This document shows, one piece after another, positions 33,578 through 45,200 of a stretch of 64,000 nucleotides of DNA (positions within the stretch are counted from its first letter, which is position 1; each line of letters starts with the position of its first letter). The notes under the pieces are model-generated. The model saw only the letters and a program-made list of their open reading frames with translations, searched no databases and was not told where the DNA came from. A program made the translations under genes and the position numbers. This DNA is from Aureobasidium sp. EXF-3400 (lineage: Eukaryota; Ascomycota; Dothideomycetes; Dothideales; Saccotheciaceae), in NCBI GenBank assembly GCA_024195585.1, contig SWBL01000014.1, positions 62,001-126,000 of the forward strand, in the 5' to 3' direction.

Positions 33578-33789
33578 GCATCCTGGCTCATATGAACTTT
33601 TTGCTCATCTGTAACCATCTTTTGCAAAGCTTCAAAAACCATTGTTCGCTTTTGCAGTCGTTGAGACTTGGGAGTCTCGCGTCAAGCCAGATCGAAAGGC
33701 TGATCTCTTCCCAACCATCCTGTGGCTTGTCTAGGTAACGAGTTCACTGTTCTGGCAAACAGCTGACAACGACTACAGAAGATGACTGG

Positions 33790-34946
33790 TTATTTACCAC
33801 TTCCAGCGCCAGGAGTATCCGCAATCTTGAAGACAAATTTAGTCGCACTCGCGGACCCGTCTTTCAGCTGTTTCAGCGCAGCTTCAACTCCTTCCAACCC
33901 ACCAGCACATTCCTCTTGTTTCTGTGCATGGAACCAACCTTCTTGCAGACCTCTGGTAAAGTAGCGAGAGTAAACGTAGCCAAGCTCGGCCTGTGTGCTA
34001 TGCACATCAAAGACGTTTGACAAGCTTTGGTGGATGGAAGTCGGTATCTCTGCGTGTTTGCCGCTGACATCGTCCTCGGGCCCCAGAACTAGGGTAATCC
34101 TTCCGCCCTCGAGATCAACCACTTTGGAAAGATTGATGTAGGAATTGCTGATTGCGGTTGCGTCGAAAGCATGGAGTAGTTTGGCGCCCTGCAGTGCGGT
34201 TTTGATGCCTTGCACCACTGCTTCGTCTCCCTGTCGGTAATCGACGATTGCGTCGCCTTTGGAGGGATCGAGCATGCTCTGCACGTGAGCCTGTGCTCTC
34301 CCTGCAACAGCGATGATAGGGTGGATGTTGGAACGCTTTGCAAGCTGGATGGCGTAGGTGCCCACGGCGGACGAGCCTCCGTATATGACGAGTGGGATTG
34401 GCTCAGTTGCTGGAGCTGTTGGTTGCGGGAGGTTCAAGCGGTCAGTGGCGTACAGACCCACCACCGCTGTCAGCGCTGCAAGGGGAATGGCTGCTGCTTC
34501 TATCATAGTAGGTCAGTAGCATATCTTCAAAAGTCGATGGCGTCAGGGCTTGGAGAGCCATCGTTGGAAAGCAAAGCATTCTAGACCAAAAGCCCGAGCA
34601 AGGGACACCAACCTTTAAACGTTGTTGTTTGCGGCAAGAAGAAGGTCGTCAGCGCCGGTGCAACACAGTATTCTGCGTAACCTCCTCCAGAAAGAGTAGT
34701 CAAGGCAGCGACCCTATCGCCACGACGAAACTCCGTCACCCCTTCACCCACGTCTTCAACAAAGCCAGCAATGTCGTTGCATTGATTGCTAGGAGGAACA
34801 CCCGGGAAAAGAGAAAAGATCTTCCAGTCTTTGGGATTGCTGCCACAGTACTCGACTTTGACGAGCACTTCGCCTGGCCCAGGTGTCGGCACGGGAGCAT
34901 CCTCGATGTCCACTTTGGGTCCTTGGCTGACTTTGGCAATCTTCAT
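33790..34946 (-). CDS. Zinc-type medium-chain dehydrogenase/reductase (enoyl reductase-like)
   Basis: Exons (complement) are 34946-34613 and 34499-33790, giving 347 residues, the normal MDR length. The GroES-like N-terminal domain has PTPGPGEVLVKVEYCGSNPK, DWKIF and GFVEDVGEGV-FRRGDRVAA. The catalytic/structural zinc cysteines of alcohol dehydrogenases are missing, as in the quinone-oxidoreductase, ToxD and trans-enoyl reductase branch. The NAD(P)-binding domain has AAAIPLAALTAVVGLYATDR and VIYGGSSAVGTYAIQLAKRS, a Rossmann-type glycine motif that suggests NADPH. The substrate is unknown. No polyketide synthase or other cluster gene lies nearby, so a role in secondary metabolism is not supported by context. 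The intron is 113 nt, longer than most here. Confidence 0.9.
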
Positions 34947-35416
34947 GGTGAGAGCGATGGTTGGAGTCGGGTGAATTCGATAGTGAGTTTGCACATACTT
35001 ACGAGGCAGGTCCGGTATTTATTTCTTGCTCGTGGTCTTAAGTTCCACCACCGGATGTCAAACGACGCGGTAACCGGCCTCGGGAGCAAAACGCAAAGAA
35101 CATCCGCGAGTCTATCAGCGTATGGAGACCTGAACAACAGTCTACTTGATTGGAAATCAAAGTTGTGTGCTCCGAGTCAGTGACTGATTTTGTGGGGTGG
35201 CTGTTTCACTTCTCCGAATGAGTTTGGGACCACTCCGACGATCATGTTTCGCAATTAGATTCTGTATTTGCACAACGATGTTTGTCCATGAGGCCGCCCA
35301 AGCTATCCTCGAATATGAGGTAGACTCAACTTTACAGAGAGCCCTGCCGTCTTCTATCCTCATGCATCATATCTCCTCTCTCATATAAACCCGGTCCCTA
35401 AGATAGCAATCGCAGC
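34947..35416. promoter_or_regulatory. Divergent promoter with a TATA-like box
   Basis: About 470 bp between two divergent starts. The sequence tcatataaac at 35381-35390 lies 36 bp before the ATG at 35417 and is a good TATA-like box for the plus-strand gene. No other feature seen. Confidence 0.4.
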
Positions 35417-36277
35417 ATGGGTGAAGCTAGATGGTTACCATTATTCTTGACCGCAGCTGTATCAACTGATGTAGGTCAATAGCCACACTAAATTCCCAGC
35501 TCCAAATACTGAAAGGCCTTCAAAGATTGTCAATTCAGTGCTCAGAAGCGCCGCCTTAGAAATAGAAGAAGACGAGGATTTTGAAAACAGATGGACGCTG
35601 ATCCAACATCCTGACCAACGCACCATCACAAAACCCAGCGTTGCTTCCATCAAGACTTTCCAAAGTGGGTTTGTGGATGCTTCGATTGAAACGCTACAGC
35701 AGTTCGTCGCAAGCAGATGTGGAGAGAATGGCTTGGGGCATGATGGCGAGGTTTACATGGATTGGCTCGCCGACGACGCCTTTGGTGTGATCGATGCACG
35801 TACGGCTGAGGATAATACAATCTTGTTCTGCGCGCGAGAAATCGTAGATGCGGTCCAAGAGGCAGAGGTCCGGCTAACTTGGGATAAAGGTCCGGATGGT
35901 ATCTATGCGTCTTGAGCGGCCTCCTTCGCTAAAGAATACTCACAGGTACAAAGAGCGATGAATTGCTCTTGAGATATATCGAGAATGCTGCAGATATGGA
36001 TAATCAGGATATCATGTTCCTACTTAAGAACGTGGTAAATGATACAGATGTTCCACTAAGAACCACGGTGTCTGATCTCGGAGTTGATGAAGCAAAGCAA
36101 AAGATCGATGATTGGATAGAGTCGGAGCAACAAGGGGGAAGGCCAAAATGGTTTGAGATCAGAATGGTTGTGGAGAATGCAATGAAGTACAGTTACGGCA
36201 TTTGGAATGTTGGACCGGCTGCTGTGCTTACCGAGATGAAAGAGCAGTTTGATGAGGATGGGGTGATGAGGTATTGA
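35417..36277 (+). CDS. Unrecognised protein, 254 residues
   Basis: The proposed exons are 35417-35433, 35483-35898 and 35946-36277. The second intron (47 nt, gtatct to cacag) is firm: it joins WDKGPDG to TKSDELLLRYIENAADM in frame. The first intron (49 nt, gttacc to aatag) is less sure; it was chosen because the ATG at 35417 has a good context (agcATGG) and gives an in-frame join. The protein has an acidic middle (LEIEEDEDFENRWTLIQHPD) and a compact-looking C-terminus (PKWFEIRMVVENAMKYSYGI then WNVGPAAVLTEMKEQF). I recognise no domain and see no signal peptide or membrane segment. Its narrow, soluble and acidic makeup suggests a lineage-specific cytosolic protein; this is inference. Confidence 0.55.
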
Positions 36278-36479
36278 GGTACTGAGGCAGTGACGGGTTG
36301 AGGTATTGAGGTGTTGTTCGCTCGTTTCACAGACTTCTGCGTCTTGATCCGAGCATCCTCCATCAATCAGGTATAACTCTCGCAGAAGGGCTCGATGCAT
36401 CTCGTTTGGAAGGATGGGTATCATTACTTTTATCTAGATTTTAGATTTGTTGTTTTCGTAGGGAGCCGATATCCAAGAC

Positions 36480-38194
36480 TCATCCAGCGGCCATATCAAT
36501 GTGAGGCTTCTCGTCTGACTTGGGTGTCTCGACGTCTTCTTGCTGTTCATCATAGTGCTTCTTCTCGGCCTGCTCGATGCATGTCGTGTTGGCCTTGAGC
36601 TTGTTGATGGTCTCAATATACTCATCGTATGGGTCAGAATCGAAAACGATACCACCACCGGCTTGCAAATATGCCACACCATCCTTGATCAGCATGGTTC
36701 GCAGAGCAATGCAAGTATCCATAGCACCCTCGGTCTCCTCGCCAGTGGTAAGGTTTACACTGCTGTAGCCGAAATAACCGACAGCACCGGCATAGACACC
36801 ACGCTTCTCGCCTTCGCACTCTGCGATCAATTCCATAGCCTTGACCTTGGGTGCGCCGGATACAGTACCGGCAGGGAAGATACTGCGGAAAGCATCGAAT
36901 CTCGTCTTATCGGGACGAAGGACACCGCTGACCTCTGATACCAGATGCTGGACGTGGGAGAACTTTTGCACAACCATGAGTTTGTCGACACGGGTGCTCA
37001 AGGGGTCGCAAATGCGGTTCACGTCGTTGCGAGCCAGATCAACCAGCATGACGTGCTCAGCACGGTCCTTGAGGGAGTCGCGCAACGTTTGGGCAAGCTG
37101 CTCGTCCTGTTCGGCTGTGGCACCACGCTTAACGGTTCCAGCGATAGGATGGGTGTAGATGCGACCGTTCTCGGCCTTTACAAGAAGCTCGGGTGAGGCA
37201 CCGACAATGTGGAAATCTTCGCAGTCGAGGTAGAAGAGGTATGGCGAGGGATTGACAGTACGAAGATGGCGGTAGATGTTGAAGGGGTGCAGCGAGGTGG
37301 GGCGGGCCATGCGCTGCGAAGGAACAGCTTGAATAATGTCTCCGGAACTAATGTGCTCCTTCAAAGTGTGAACGTGCTTTTCATAACCTTCTTGTCCAAT
37401 GTTGGAAGTGTACTCGTTGCCCATTTTGACGGGCTCTTGTGTCGGCAGAACCGCCTCGGTCTTTTTGAGAACTTGCAGCATGCGGTTGACGGTTTGTTTT
37501 GCTTCATCGTAGGCGGCATCCAGGTTGTCAAGGCTCTCGGGGACCTTGACGTATGTGACGACCATGACCTTTTGGAAGAAGTGGTCCAGAACAACGATGG
37601 TGTCGTAGAGCATGAATAGCGATTCGGGGACTTTGAGGATATCCTTCATGGGACGGCGTGTCTTGGGCTCGAAATACTTGACGCAATCATAACCTACATA
37701 ACCGACGGCACCACCGGTCATGGGAGGCAGCTTGAGGGTAGGGATGTCTGCGACGCGGCATTTTGAAAGTTCCTGGTCGAGGATGGGTAGGGGGTCTGTT
37801 TCGGGGCCGTGGCCTTCTCCAGTCTTGAGCTCGTGTCGCGGATCAGCACCGACAAAACTGTAGCGGCCGATTGTCTCTGTCGTGGCAGCGCTCTCGAAGA
37901 GGAAAGAGTGTTTCGACTTGGCACTGTAGAGGGACTCGATGAGTAATCGTCATGGTTGCGGCGGTTTGGTTGTACTGACTTTGCCGAAACCTTGAGATAG
38001 ATGGATGAGGGAGTCAGGAACTCGGACGAGATGGAAGCGCATAGCGGGACGAGGTTCGGAGGGTTGGGTAGCTTGATTGCTTCTTGAAGCAACTGGCGCA
38101 CTTCGGGGAGAGTTGGCTGTACACCTGCCTGTTGAGATGAATCAGCACCGGTGGGCTTTTCAATTGTGAGTATACGAAACAATGTATCTACCAT
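36480..38194 (-). CDS. TRP2: Anthranilate synthase component I (TRP2/TrpE)
   Basis: Exons (complement) are 38194-37980 and 37923-36480, giving 552 residues. Component I makes anthranilate from chorismate and ammonia or glutamine, the first step of tryptophan synthesis. Visible blocks are PTLPEVRQLLQEA, IGRYSFVGADPRHEL, MTGGAVGYVGYDCVKYFEP, DIIQAVPSQRMARP, FHIVGASPELLVK, THPIAGTVKRGA, HVMLVDLARNDVNRIC, FPAGTVSGAPKVKAMELIAE, GVYAGAVGYFGY and LQAGGGIVFDSDP. The chorismate site and the feedback region near the N-terminus look intact. The sequence ATGGTAGATAC at the start could also be ATG followed by an intron ending at caacag, giving MAGVQPTLPEV; I kept the uninterrupted reading. The last 30 residues are a Lys/Glu-rich tail. 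Confidence 0.96.
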
Positions 38195-38656
38195 TGTGAA
38201 GATATGATCGAGCTAACGGTATGAGTTGTCGGAGCACGAGCTGGAGAGTCACAGCGGAGGCAGGAAGGGTCGAAGATAAAGTTGAGTCAATCGTCAATAA
38301 TTATTCAGATATGCAAGGCGCAAGCGGCAAGAGCGAACCATGACCCGAGCCAAGCTTTTACTCCCGCAGCAGCTCTAGCCCCTCGTCGGTAATCGGACCC
38401 TCAGGACCTGCTTCAAAGCCGTTTACTTGCTTCGGAAGCTGTTCTGTGTTTTGTTTGCGCCTGTGAACATATCAACATACCTTTACTTGTTATAACTTCA
38501 GCATCACATATACTCGTTAGCTTTGACAAGCCAATTCATAACTTGGCAATATCTTACGCAGCATTTCATCATTGTGAAACGGCGTAGGTGGCAGGAGTTT
38601 GCTTACCGAGCGCGTCCGAGACTCCCAGCCACCCGCAGTCGGTTCATTTCAAAAAC
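38195..38656. other. Divergent promoter region between TRP2 and the coiled-coil gene
   Basis: About 460 bp between two divergent starts. A General-control type element (TGACTC/TGASTCA) would be expected for TRP2; I see only ttgagtcaatcg at 38282-38293 as a candidate (core gagtca). No gene seen. Confidence 0.4.
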
Positions 38657-40717
38657 ATGGAGTATCGCAAAGCTTCCAACCGTTCTCTCGATAACGCGAC
38701 AACCTTGATAAATCTACGCCATACACACCTCATGGCTGCGTCGACGAACTTCTCGTCGTCCGTGTCTAGCCAGGTATCGCAGCCCTCGCAGACTGTCACG
38801 ACTCCTTTGGGCACTCCTTCGGGACCCACGCGCACAAACTCATGGCGTGTTCCTGGCCCCTCGACGCGTTATCACAAGAGTGAACACGCCAGACCAAAAC
38901 CCATGCCTCGCTCCAGCACAACCGGCCAACACGTTCGCAACCAGTCCTCGCTTTCGACGCGCTCTTCACATACCGAAGCTTCTGGTATCCCCTCACCTCT
39001 CGCCCGTCTCAACTTCACCCGCGACTCGCCCAAGGACTACTCCTACAACCCCAATGACACCCTCAAGCCGCGCAACTCACCTGCCACTCCCATGCGCTCT
39101 CCCCATCTTGCTAGTAACAACTTCAACAATCTGCGCTTCCAGGGTTCGCCTTTCTCCGACTACTTCACCGACGACTCAAAATCCGTCGACCACAATGCCC
39201 CCTATCATCCTTCAGATCCTGCTCAGAGACTCTTGCTGCGCTTGAACAACCTCGGTGGTGATATTCTACGTCTCGGTCTTCAGGACGACTCGCTGTCCGA
39301 CTTTAACGAGAAGTTGTGTACTCTCGAAGCAATGGTCAACGATGGCAGTTATAGCGACGAAGGCTCCTTGCTCGAAGAAAGAGACCGCCGAAACTCCTTC
39401 CCGGGACGTCTGTACACCGAAGAGCACTCTCAAGGTCACGAAGCTCGCGAACGTGTTCTGTCACCTGAGCACTCGAACAAGTCTCGTTTGTCTGCCGTAT
39501 GGATGGCTGATGCTTGCGAGTATGCCGATACCTTCACTCAAACTGTCGATGAGTCTCAGCTTGGTCTTGGAGTCTCTTATGCGACTTCGGCCACGCAGAC
39601 CCAAGAAGAAGCAACCAAAGACATGGCTGAATCTTCTGTCTGGATCAACAACTATGCCGATATCTCCACTCAGACCACGGATGATGGCCTTGTTGCAGAC
39701 TTGCAAGAAGTCGTCGAGCGTCTCGCAAAGGCAAATGAGTCTCTTCGCCAGCGTTACGACCAGAGCAAGGATGTCTGTGACACTCAGTCAGTGCAGATTG
39801 AAGAATTGACTACTCAATTGATGACTGTCAAGTCTGAGAATGACAGCCTCAAGCAGGACTTGGGCTTCGATCACTCGGAGCTTTTGTTCCTGAAGTTGCA
39901 GCTGCAGGCTCTCGAGGTTCAAAAGGAGAATTACGATCACCACAACCATGTCTTGCTTGCAGAAGACTTTGCTCAGTGGAAGGCTGATTGGGACAGCGTT
40001 GATGCTCGCCTGCGTTCAAGAAGACAGAAGAACCGTGTCACATCTGCCGATATCAAGGATTTGCCTAACTTGGACAATGAGACAATAATCAAGCCTGAAG
40101 ACCAAGGCAACTGGCAGCTTGAGACCCGCAAGCACAAACATGGCAGAGTCCATTCCATTACTCTTAAGCGCGTTGATGTACCTGAGACTCAAGCCGAAGA
40201 AGGTGCTTTGATCGACTCACATTTTGATATCCCTGCCTCACCTATCGTCAAGACTGTCTACTCAGAGCAATCTACTCAGACAGAAGACTCTCCTTCTGAG
40301 GACCACCCCGCCCAGACTGAAATGCCTAGTCTCGTGTCACAAGAGACTCAGACTGATAAAGAGCCTTCTCACTCTTTCATCACTTCCGAGATCATGTCTC
40401 AACAGACCGAGCCGATGGAGGCCGTCAAGGCTGAAGATGAAGCTGACAAGGAGCCTTCTTTCTCTTTCTCAGATGCCGAGATCAAGTCTCAACAGACAGA
40501 GCCTGTTGAGGCCGTCCACGCTGGAGACGAGACAGAGGAAGACGAGGTCTCAGACGAGTCTCAACCTGCCTCGCCTTGCTGCGAGAAGGAGCACTTGTGT
40601 ACAGCATGCGGTGAGAAATTCGACTATTCCTCCGAAGACGACGAAGTAGATCACAAGACCCCCTGGCAAGAGCTTTGTGACGGCCTCGTCGCATTTGCTG
40701 GCATGCAACGCGAGTAA
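38657..40717 (+). CDS. Unrecognised coiled-coil protein with C-terminal cysteine motif
   Basis: This is an intronless 686-residue protein whose ATG at 38657 has a good context (aacATGG). Residues 20-190 are Ser/Thr/Pro-rich and basic. A short ordered block follows (DPAQRLLLRLNNLGGDILRL, LSDFNEKLCTLEAMV). Residues about 350-450 form a likely coiled coil (VVERLAKANESLRQRYDQSK, IEELTTQLMTVKSENDSLKQ). Beyond that are repeated acidic units, in which SQQTEPMEAVKAEDE and SQQTEPVEAVHAGDE are near-identical. The end carries CCEKEHLCTACGEKF, a possible zinc knuckle, and WQELCDGLVAFAGM. The architecture resembles fungal spindle-pole or septum scaffold proteins, but I cannot place it in a family. Confidence 0.8.
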   Translation: MEYRKASNRSLDNATTLINLRHTHLMAASTNFSSSVSSQVSQPSQTVTTPLGTPSGPTRTNSWRVPGPSTRYHKSEHARPKPMPRSSTTGQHVRNQSSLSTRSSHTEASGIPSPLARLNFTRDSPKDYSYNPNDTLKPRNSPATPMRSPHLASNNFNNLRFQGSPFSDYFTDDSKSVDHNAPYHPSDPAQRLLLRLNNLGGDILRLGLQDDSLSDFNEKLCTLEAMVNDGSYSDEGSLLEERDRRNSFPGRLYTEEHSQGHEARERVLSPEHSNKSRLSAVWMADACEYADTFTQTVDESQLGLGVSYATSATQTQEEATKDMAESSVWINNYADISTQTTDDGLVADLQEVVERLAKANESLRQRYDQSKDVCDTQSVQIEELTTQLMTVKSENDSLKQDLGFDHSELLFLKLQLQALEVQKENYDHHNHVLLAEDFAQWKADWDSVDARLRSRRQKNRVTSADIKDLPNLDNETIIKPEDQGNWQLETRKHKHGRVHSITLKRVDVPETQAEEGALIDSHFDIPASPIVKTVYSEQSTQTEDSPSEDHPAQTEMPSLVSQETQTDKEPSHSFITSEIMSQQTEPMEAVKAEDEADKEPSFSFSDAEIKSQQTEPVEAVHAGDETEEDEVSDESQPASPCCEKEHLCTACGEKFDYSSEDDEVDHKTPWQELCDGLVAFAGMQRE

Positions 40718-42227
40718 TCGCCCACATTTTGCCCATTCGACATCCTCTTGGATCCGCCCCACATTTCCATTTGTCTTTTCTCAATCTCCTTTTTTTTGCG
40801 AAAATTACTGCCATTACAAGATCTATTGATCTTTGCACATACCCCCTGCTTTGCATACATCAAGCCTGTTGTTGTTCCGCTGGCAATTGCATTCAGCCCG
40901 GCGTACTTCTCGAACACTCGACACACTTTTCAATAACTTCCCCTTTGCCTTCTTTTTCTCGCTTTTCCGTTTGTGCAGTTTCATGATACCCTTCCATCAC
41001 CAAAGCCTCAACCAACCTGCCTGCTTGGGGATAAAACAGAACCGGCCCCGTTCTTTGTATATAGTATCTTTTTTTCTTATCCAGCTTTCATCAACCCTTG
41101 CAGTAAATTTTAATCCAGTCATTCTTGACACCTGGCATCTCTACCTTTCTGTCTGTTGGCGATTGTCGTTGGTGGAATTTCTCACCATGTGCTAGTTTTT
41201 TTTTCATTTGAGAATGCCTGTTGAAGGGAGGCTGACAGGAGGACGAATGGGTTGTTTCTTATCTCGATCTTTGTATGTTCAGACACTCTGAGTAAGCGGC
41301 TTTGGATCGCTGTCTCTGTGCATGGTATCAACATCACATGACCAAACGACAGAAATCTGCCAATTTCAAGGCACGAGTGCAGTATGAGCTTTAGAATGAC
41401 CGATCGAGACATCCCTTCATTTTCTGACTTTCTTGTTGAACTTTGGATCACTCAAACGCACAAGGGAATACACATGTCGCTTCAAATGATCTTTTGTACG
41501 GCGATTCTTCTGCTCTGCCCTACTCTAGAGTATAGGAGTGTTACCAGTATAGACATAGCTTCTACTACTTCACCTGACTAGTCTAGTTCCCTACCATCAT
41601 AGCCAACCAATTCGAAACAAAGTACAGCTGGTTGTTAAAGTATCCACTAAGGTCGACAGCAAAATTAGCCTAACCTCCCATCCTTTCATCTACCAGCACT
41701 AACAGAAGGGGCTTTACTTTTTTGGATGCGACAGCAATGAACATGTCAATCTCGCAGATATTCCACAGGTGCATATGCTGTCCCCAAAACTGATATCAGA
41801 ATATCATCGAGAGATGGAACAGAAAACTATGATTAATATTGGTATCGATGATGAAATACTTGATTGTTCCTTCTTTCCTATTATACTGATGCTTCTTATG
41901 AAAGAAAAATGTTCTTGCGTTTGTAGGGAAGGCGTCAAAAGCTTGATTGTCTCGTAGGTCGCTGTTTCTTCGAGGGTCTGAGAAATCGCAGTCCTGTGCT
42001 TCAGTCCACGGCGCCTTTCAATCTCCCAGACCTAGATATTTCTGTGCTAGATTGCATGCTCGTGACCAGCAGCAGAGTTCACCACGTCTCTGGCTGTACG
42101 AGAGTCTCAGCAACCCATACTGCTCGTCTCGCGAGTGTCTTCATGATTTTTACCTGAACCTTCTGACCACGACGATGATGTAGCCGTCCGAGTGCGCGTG
42201 CATCATATCCCTGATCAGAGCAATGGT
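40718..42227. other. 1.5 kb region without a recognisable gene
   Basis: The region lies between two convergent genes, so it should hold only 3' flanks. It contains several T runs (40788-40797, 41068-41075, 41200-41208) and CT-rich stretches. Short ORFs on both strands lack family features. I found no A/B boxes here. Confidence 0.5.
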
Positions 42228-45200
42228 TCACTTGGCCGGATACTCAGACAACAACGACTGCATCCTAGGCACCAGATCTGGAATCCTGAACGGCTTCGTC
42301 ACCACCGTGTCCATCCCAGCCTCGAGGGCAATATTGATCTGTTCGCTCCTTGCATTGGCAGTAATGGCAATGACGGGAACATGACTGAGAATGTGGCCAG
42401 TAGCTTCATGTTCTCTGATTCTTCGTACACAGGTCAGACCATCCATTACTGGCATCTGTCAAACTGTCAATAACGGTGAACACCAAGCGTGAGGTATGAG
42501 GATAAGACTTACCTCCAGATCCATTAGGATGATGGAAAGTGGGATGTTTTCAGAATTCGATGTGAAGATCGTCGTTTGGAGGAAGTCAAGACACTCTTGT
42601 CCGTGGTCTGCTGTGTGAACAATACATCCGAGCTTGCGAAGTTGTTGAGACATGACCTACAGAGCAGCCATTAGCACAGGTCAGGTCAATCTCACCAACA
42701 ATAACTTACACGCTGATTAATCTTGTTGTCCTCCACGATCAAGATGTGTAAATCCTGAGGAGGTATAACGGTATCGTTGAGCGATGACAGAGTATGCACC
42801 GAGCCCTGGCTAACGTTGGCTCGCCTTAATTCGGACGCTGTATGCGGGAGTATGACTGGACTCGTTGCAGTAGGGGCAGAGAAGCTTGTCTGTCGACTCT
42901 TCGGCTGTTCGACACAGCGTCTGGCTTTGATGTAGAACATGAAGATACTTCCAACGCCAGCTTCACTGTGCACTCCTATTTGGCCTCCTTGTAGTTCAGT
43001 CAACTCACGAGAGATAAACAAACCGAGTCCGGATCCTAGGATACTGTAAGCTTTATACTTTCTGATGGTAAATTTTTTTGTACGAACCTCCATATTGCTT
43101 GTAGGTCTTGGGGTTGGCTTGGCTGAATCTCTGCCACAGCAGCTTGAGTTCGTCTTCTGTCAGTCCCTTTCCGGTGTCCTGCACCGCGAATTGGATGTAA
43201 ACTTCTCCCCCAGGTCCCCACTCTGGTGAGGTGGAGAGGCTTGATTGTCGTGGACGAGGCTCAATGAAAGTGACCTTGCGTTGACCTCCCACTGGCGGCT
43301 TCTCAAATGCTGACAAGTATACCGAGATTTTCCGCGTTGGACAGTCTCTTGTGAATTTGATTCCGTTGGTTAGGAGGTTGATGATGACTTGCAGTACTCT
43401 GCTAGGATCAAGCATCACGTAGTTCAAGCGGGCGTCCGAGTAGCTCTGTTCAATGACCAGCTTGGCTTCGATATCTGCTCTCGCAAGTTCGGCGTCGTAC
43501 ATCTTGAGAGACTTCTCAATAAGTGTGGGTGGGTGGACCTTGTCCGGAGTGATGACAAGTAATGAAGAGTCTAGCTTTGACAATGTCAAAATGTCATCGA
43601 CCTAGAGATAACATAAGATTAGCGTGACCTTCTAGCATGACATTAAGAAAGCGCTACACGTGTAACGCGAGATCACCTTAGACCGTGTCGAGTGCCGTCT
43701 AGATTTGTGGGTTGACTTACAATGCATTTCTGGTGTTGAGCGCAAAGAGTCTGTATTTTAGTATTAGTTTAAGCCACTCGAGAACTTTATTCTCATGTCA
43801 ACGTACAATGGTCTGAGCAGCATCGACCATCATGTTGATCGTGTCAGCTGGCAAGGACACAGGATTCGACGATGGAGCAATATCGAGAGACCCAAGAATC
43901 CCATCTGCGAGCTGGAGGATAGCAGATAGCGGATTGCGCATTTCGTGCGAAACTGCACTTTGTCAGTACAAGCGGCTCAACAGATCTGGCGCTTAGCTTA
44001 CCCATGTCGATAAAATTTTCTGACGCTCTTCTAGTTTCCAGTGCGTCTTCCAGACGTTGCGCCATAAGAGTCTCCAAGCGCTTGCGAGGAGAGATATCCA
44101 CAAGCCAGCCCTGAACTGTAACGATCTGGCCGTTCTCATCGATCTCTGGAAAAGAGATGGTTTCAAGCGTTCGAATACCAGGCGTCTCGCCGGGTTGTTT
44201 GGGAAGTACCTTTACTCGATACTCAAAAGTTTGAGGTGTCCTCGAGTCTCTCATTCTGGACCAGATCTGTGTGGTTAGTTCGATATCCTCTTCGTAGATA
44301 GTATCTCTCCACGCCAGTCCACGGGAGGCGGCTTGTTCAAAGGTATCTCGATCAAGACCAATCAGTCGAAGGTATGCGTCGTTGACATATTTCGGGTTGC
44401 CATCACGATCGAACATGTACCTAGAATCTTGGTCAGTCATTGATAACACTAAATTAACACAGTAGGAGGAACGCACATTCCAAAAGGCGCACTTTGTGCC
44501 ATACGTGTAAACGTCTCCTCGTTCTTCTCGGCTTTCAAAGCGATGATTTGCAGTTGCTGTGAGAGTGCAAGATTAATCTGCTCAAACTTCTCTTGATCGC
44601 GCCTTTGTTCCTCAGGAAGAGAGATCAAAGCGGCAGCCTTGGATATTAGATCGTTGATGTGACTGATGAAGAGACGGGACTCGTCGTTGAAGAGTCTTCG
44701 CGGGTTCATGCCGAGGACGACAAAAGCAATTTGTTGTCCGGATACACTTGTAATAGGTAGGATACAAGCGGTGGTCACAAATCCGCGATCCGGTACGAGT
44801 AGAGCGAGCTCCGGAGGAAGGTTGTCTTGCTGTAACACGACAACTTGTTGGGTCTTGCGGGCTTCTGCAAACACAGGTCCTAGAGAAGGTCTATGGAACC
44901 GCTCGCCAGTGTGGACGACAGACTCAAAGGTTTGAGAGGCGACTCCTGACATTATCTGCAATTCTAATTGGAATGTATCCACTCGATCGATAGCGTGTGC
45001 ATGATCCGGTTCGGTATGTGGGTCGACTGCTGTGTAAATCAACGAATATGCGGCATCGTGGAGATTGTCTCGCATCGTTGTTGCTACTGATCTCCAGAGG
45101 TCGGGAAAGTTGTCAATCGTAGGTATAATCGCTTGGACCTTGTCGATTAGTTTGCGCCTTTGGTTTTGGAATACAGACGATGTGCACTCCTGATATGTGT

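Noticed and set aside
33211..33642. 143-codon minus-strand frame overlapping the 5S gene
   Set aside because: It reads the antisense of the 5S rRNA and flanking low-complexity sequence; the RNA gene explains the conservation.
33790..36277. Secondary-metabolite cluster around the MDR oxidoreductase
   Set aside because: No polyketide synthase, peptide synthetase, P450 or dedicated transporter lies nearby.
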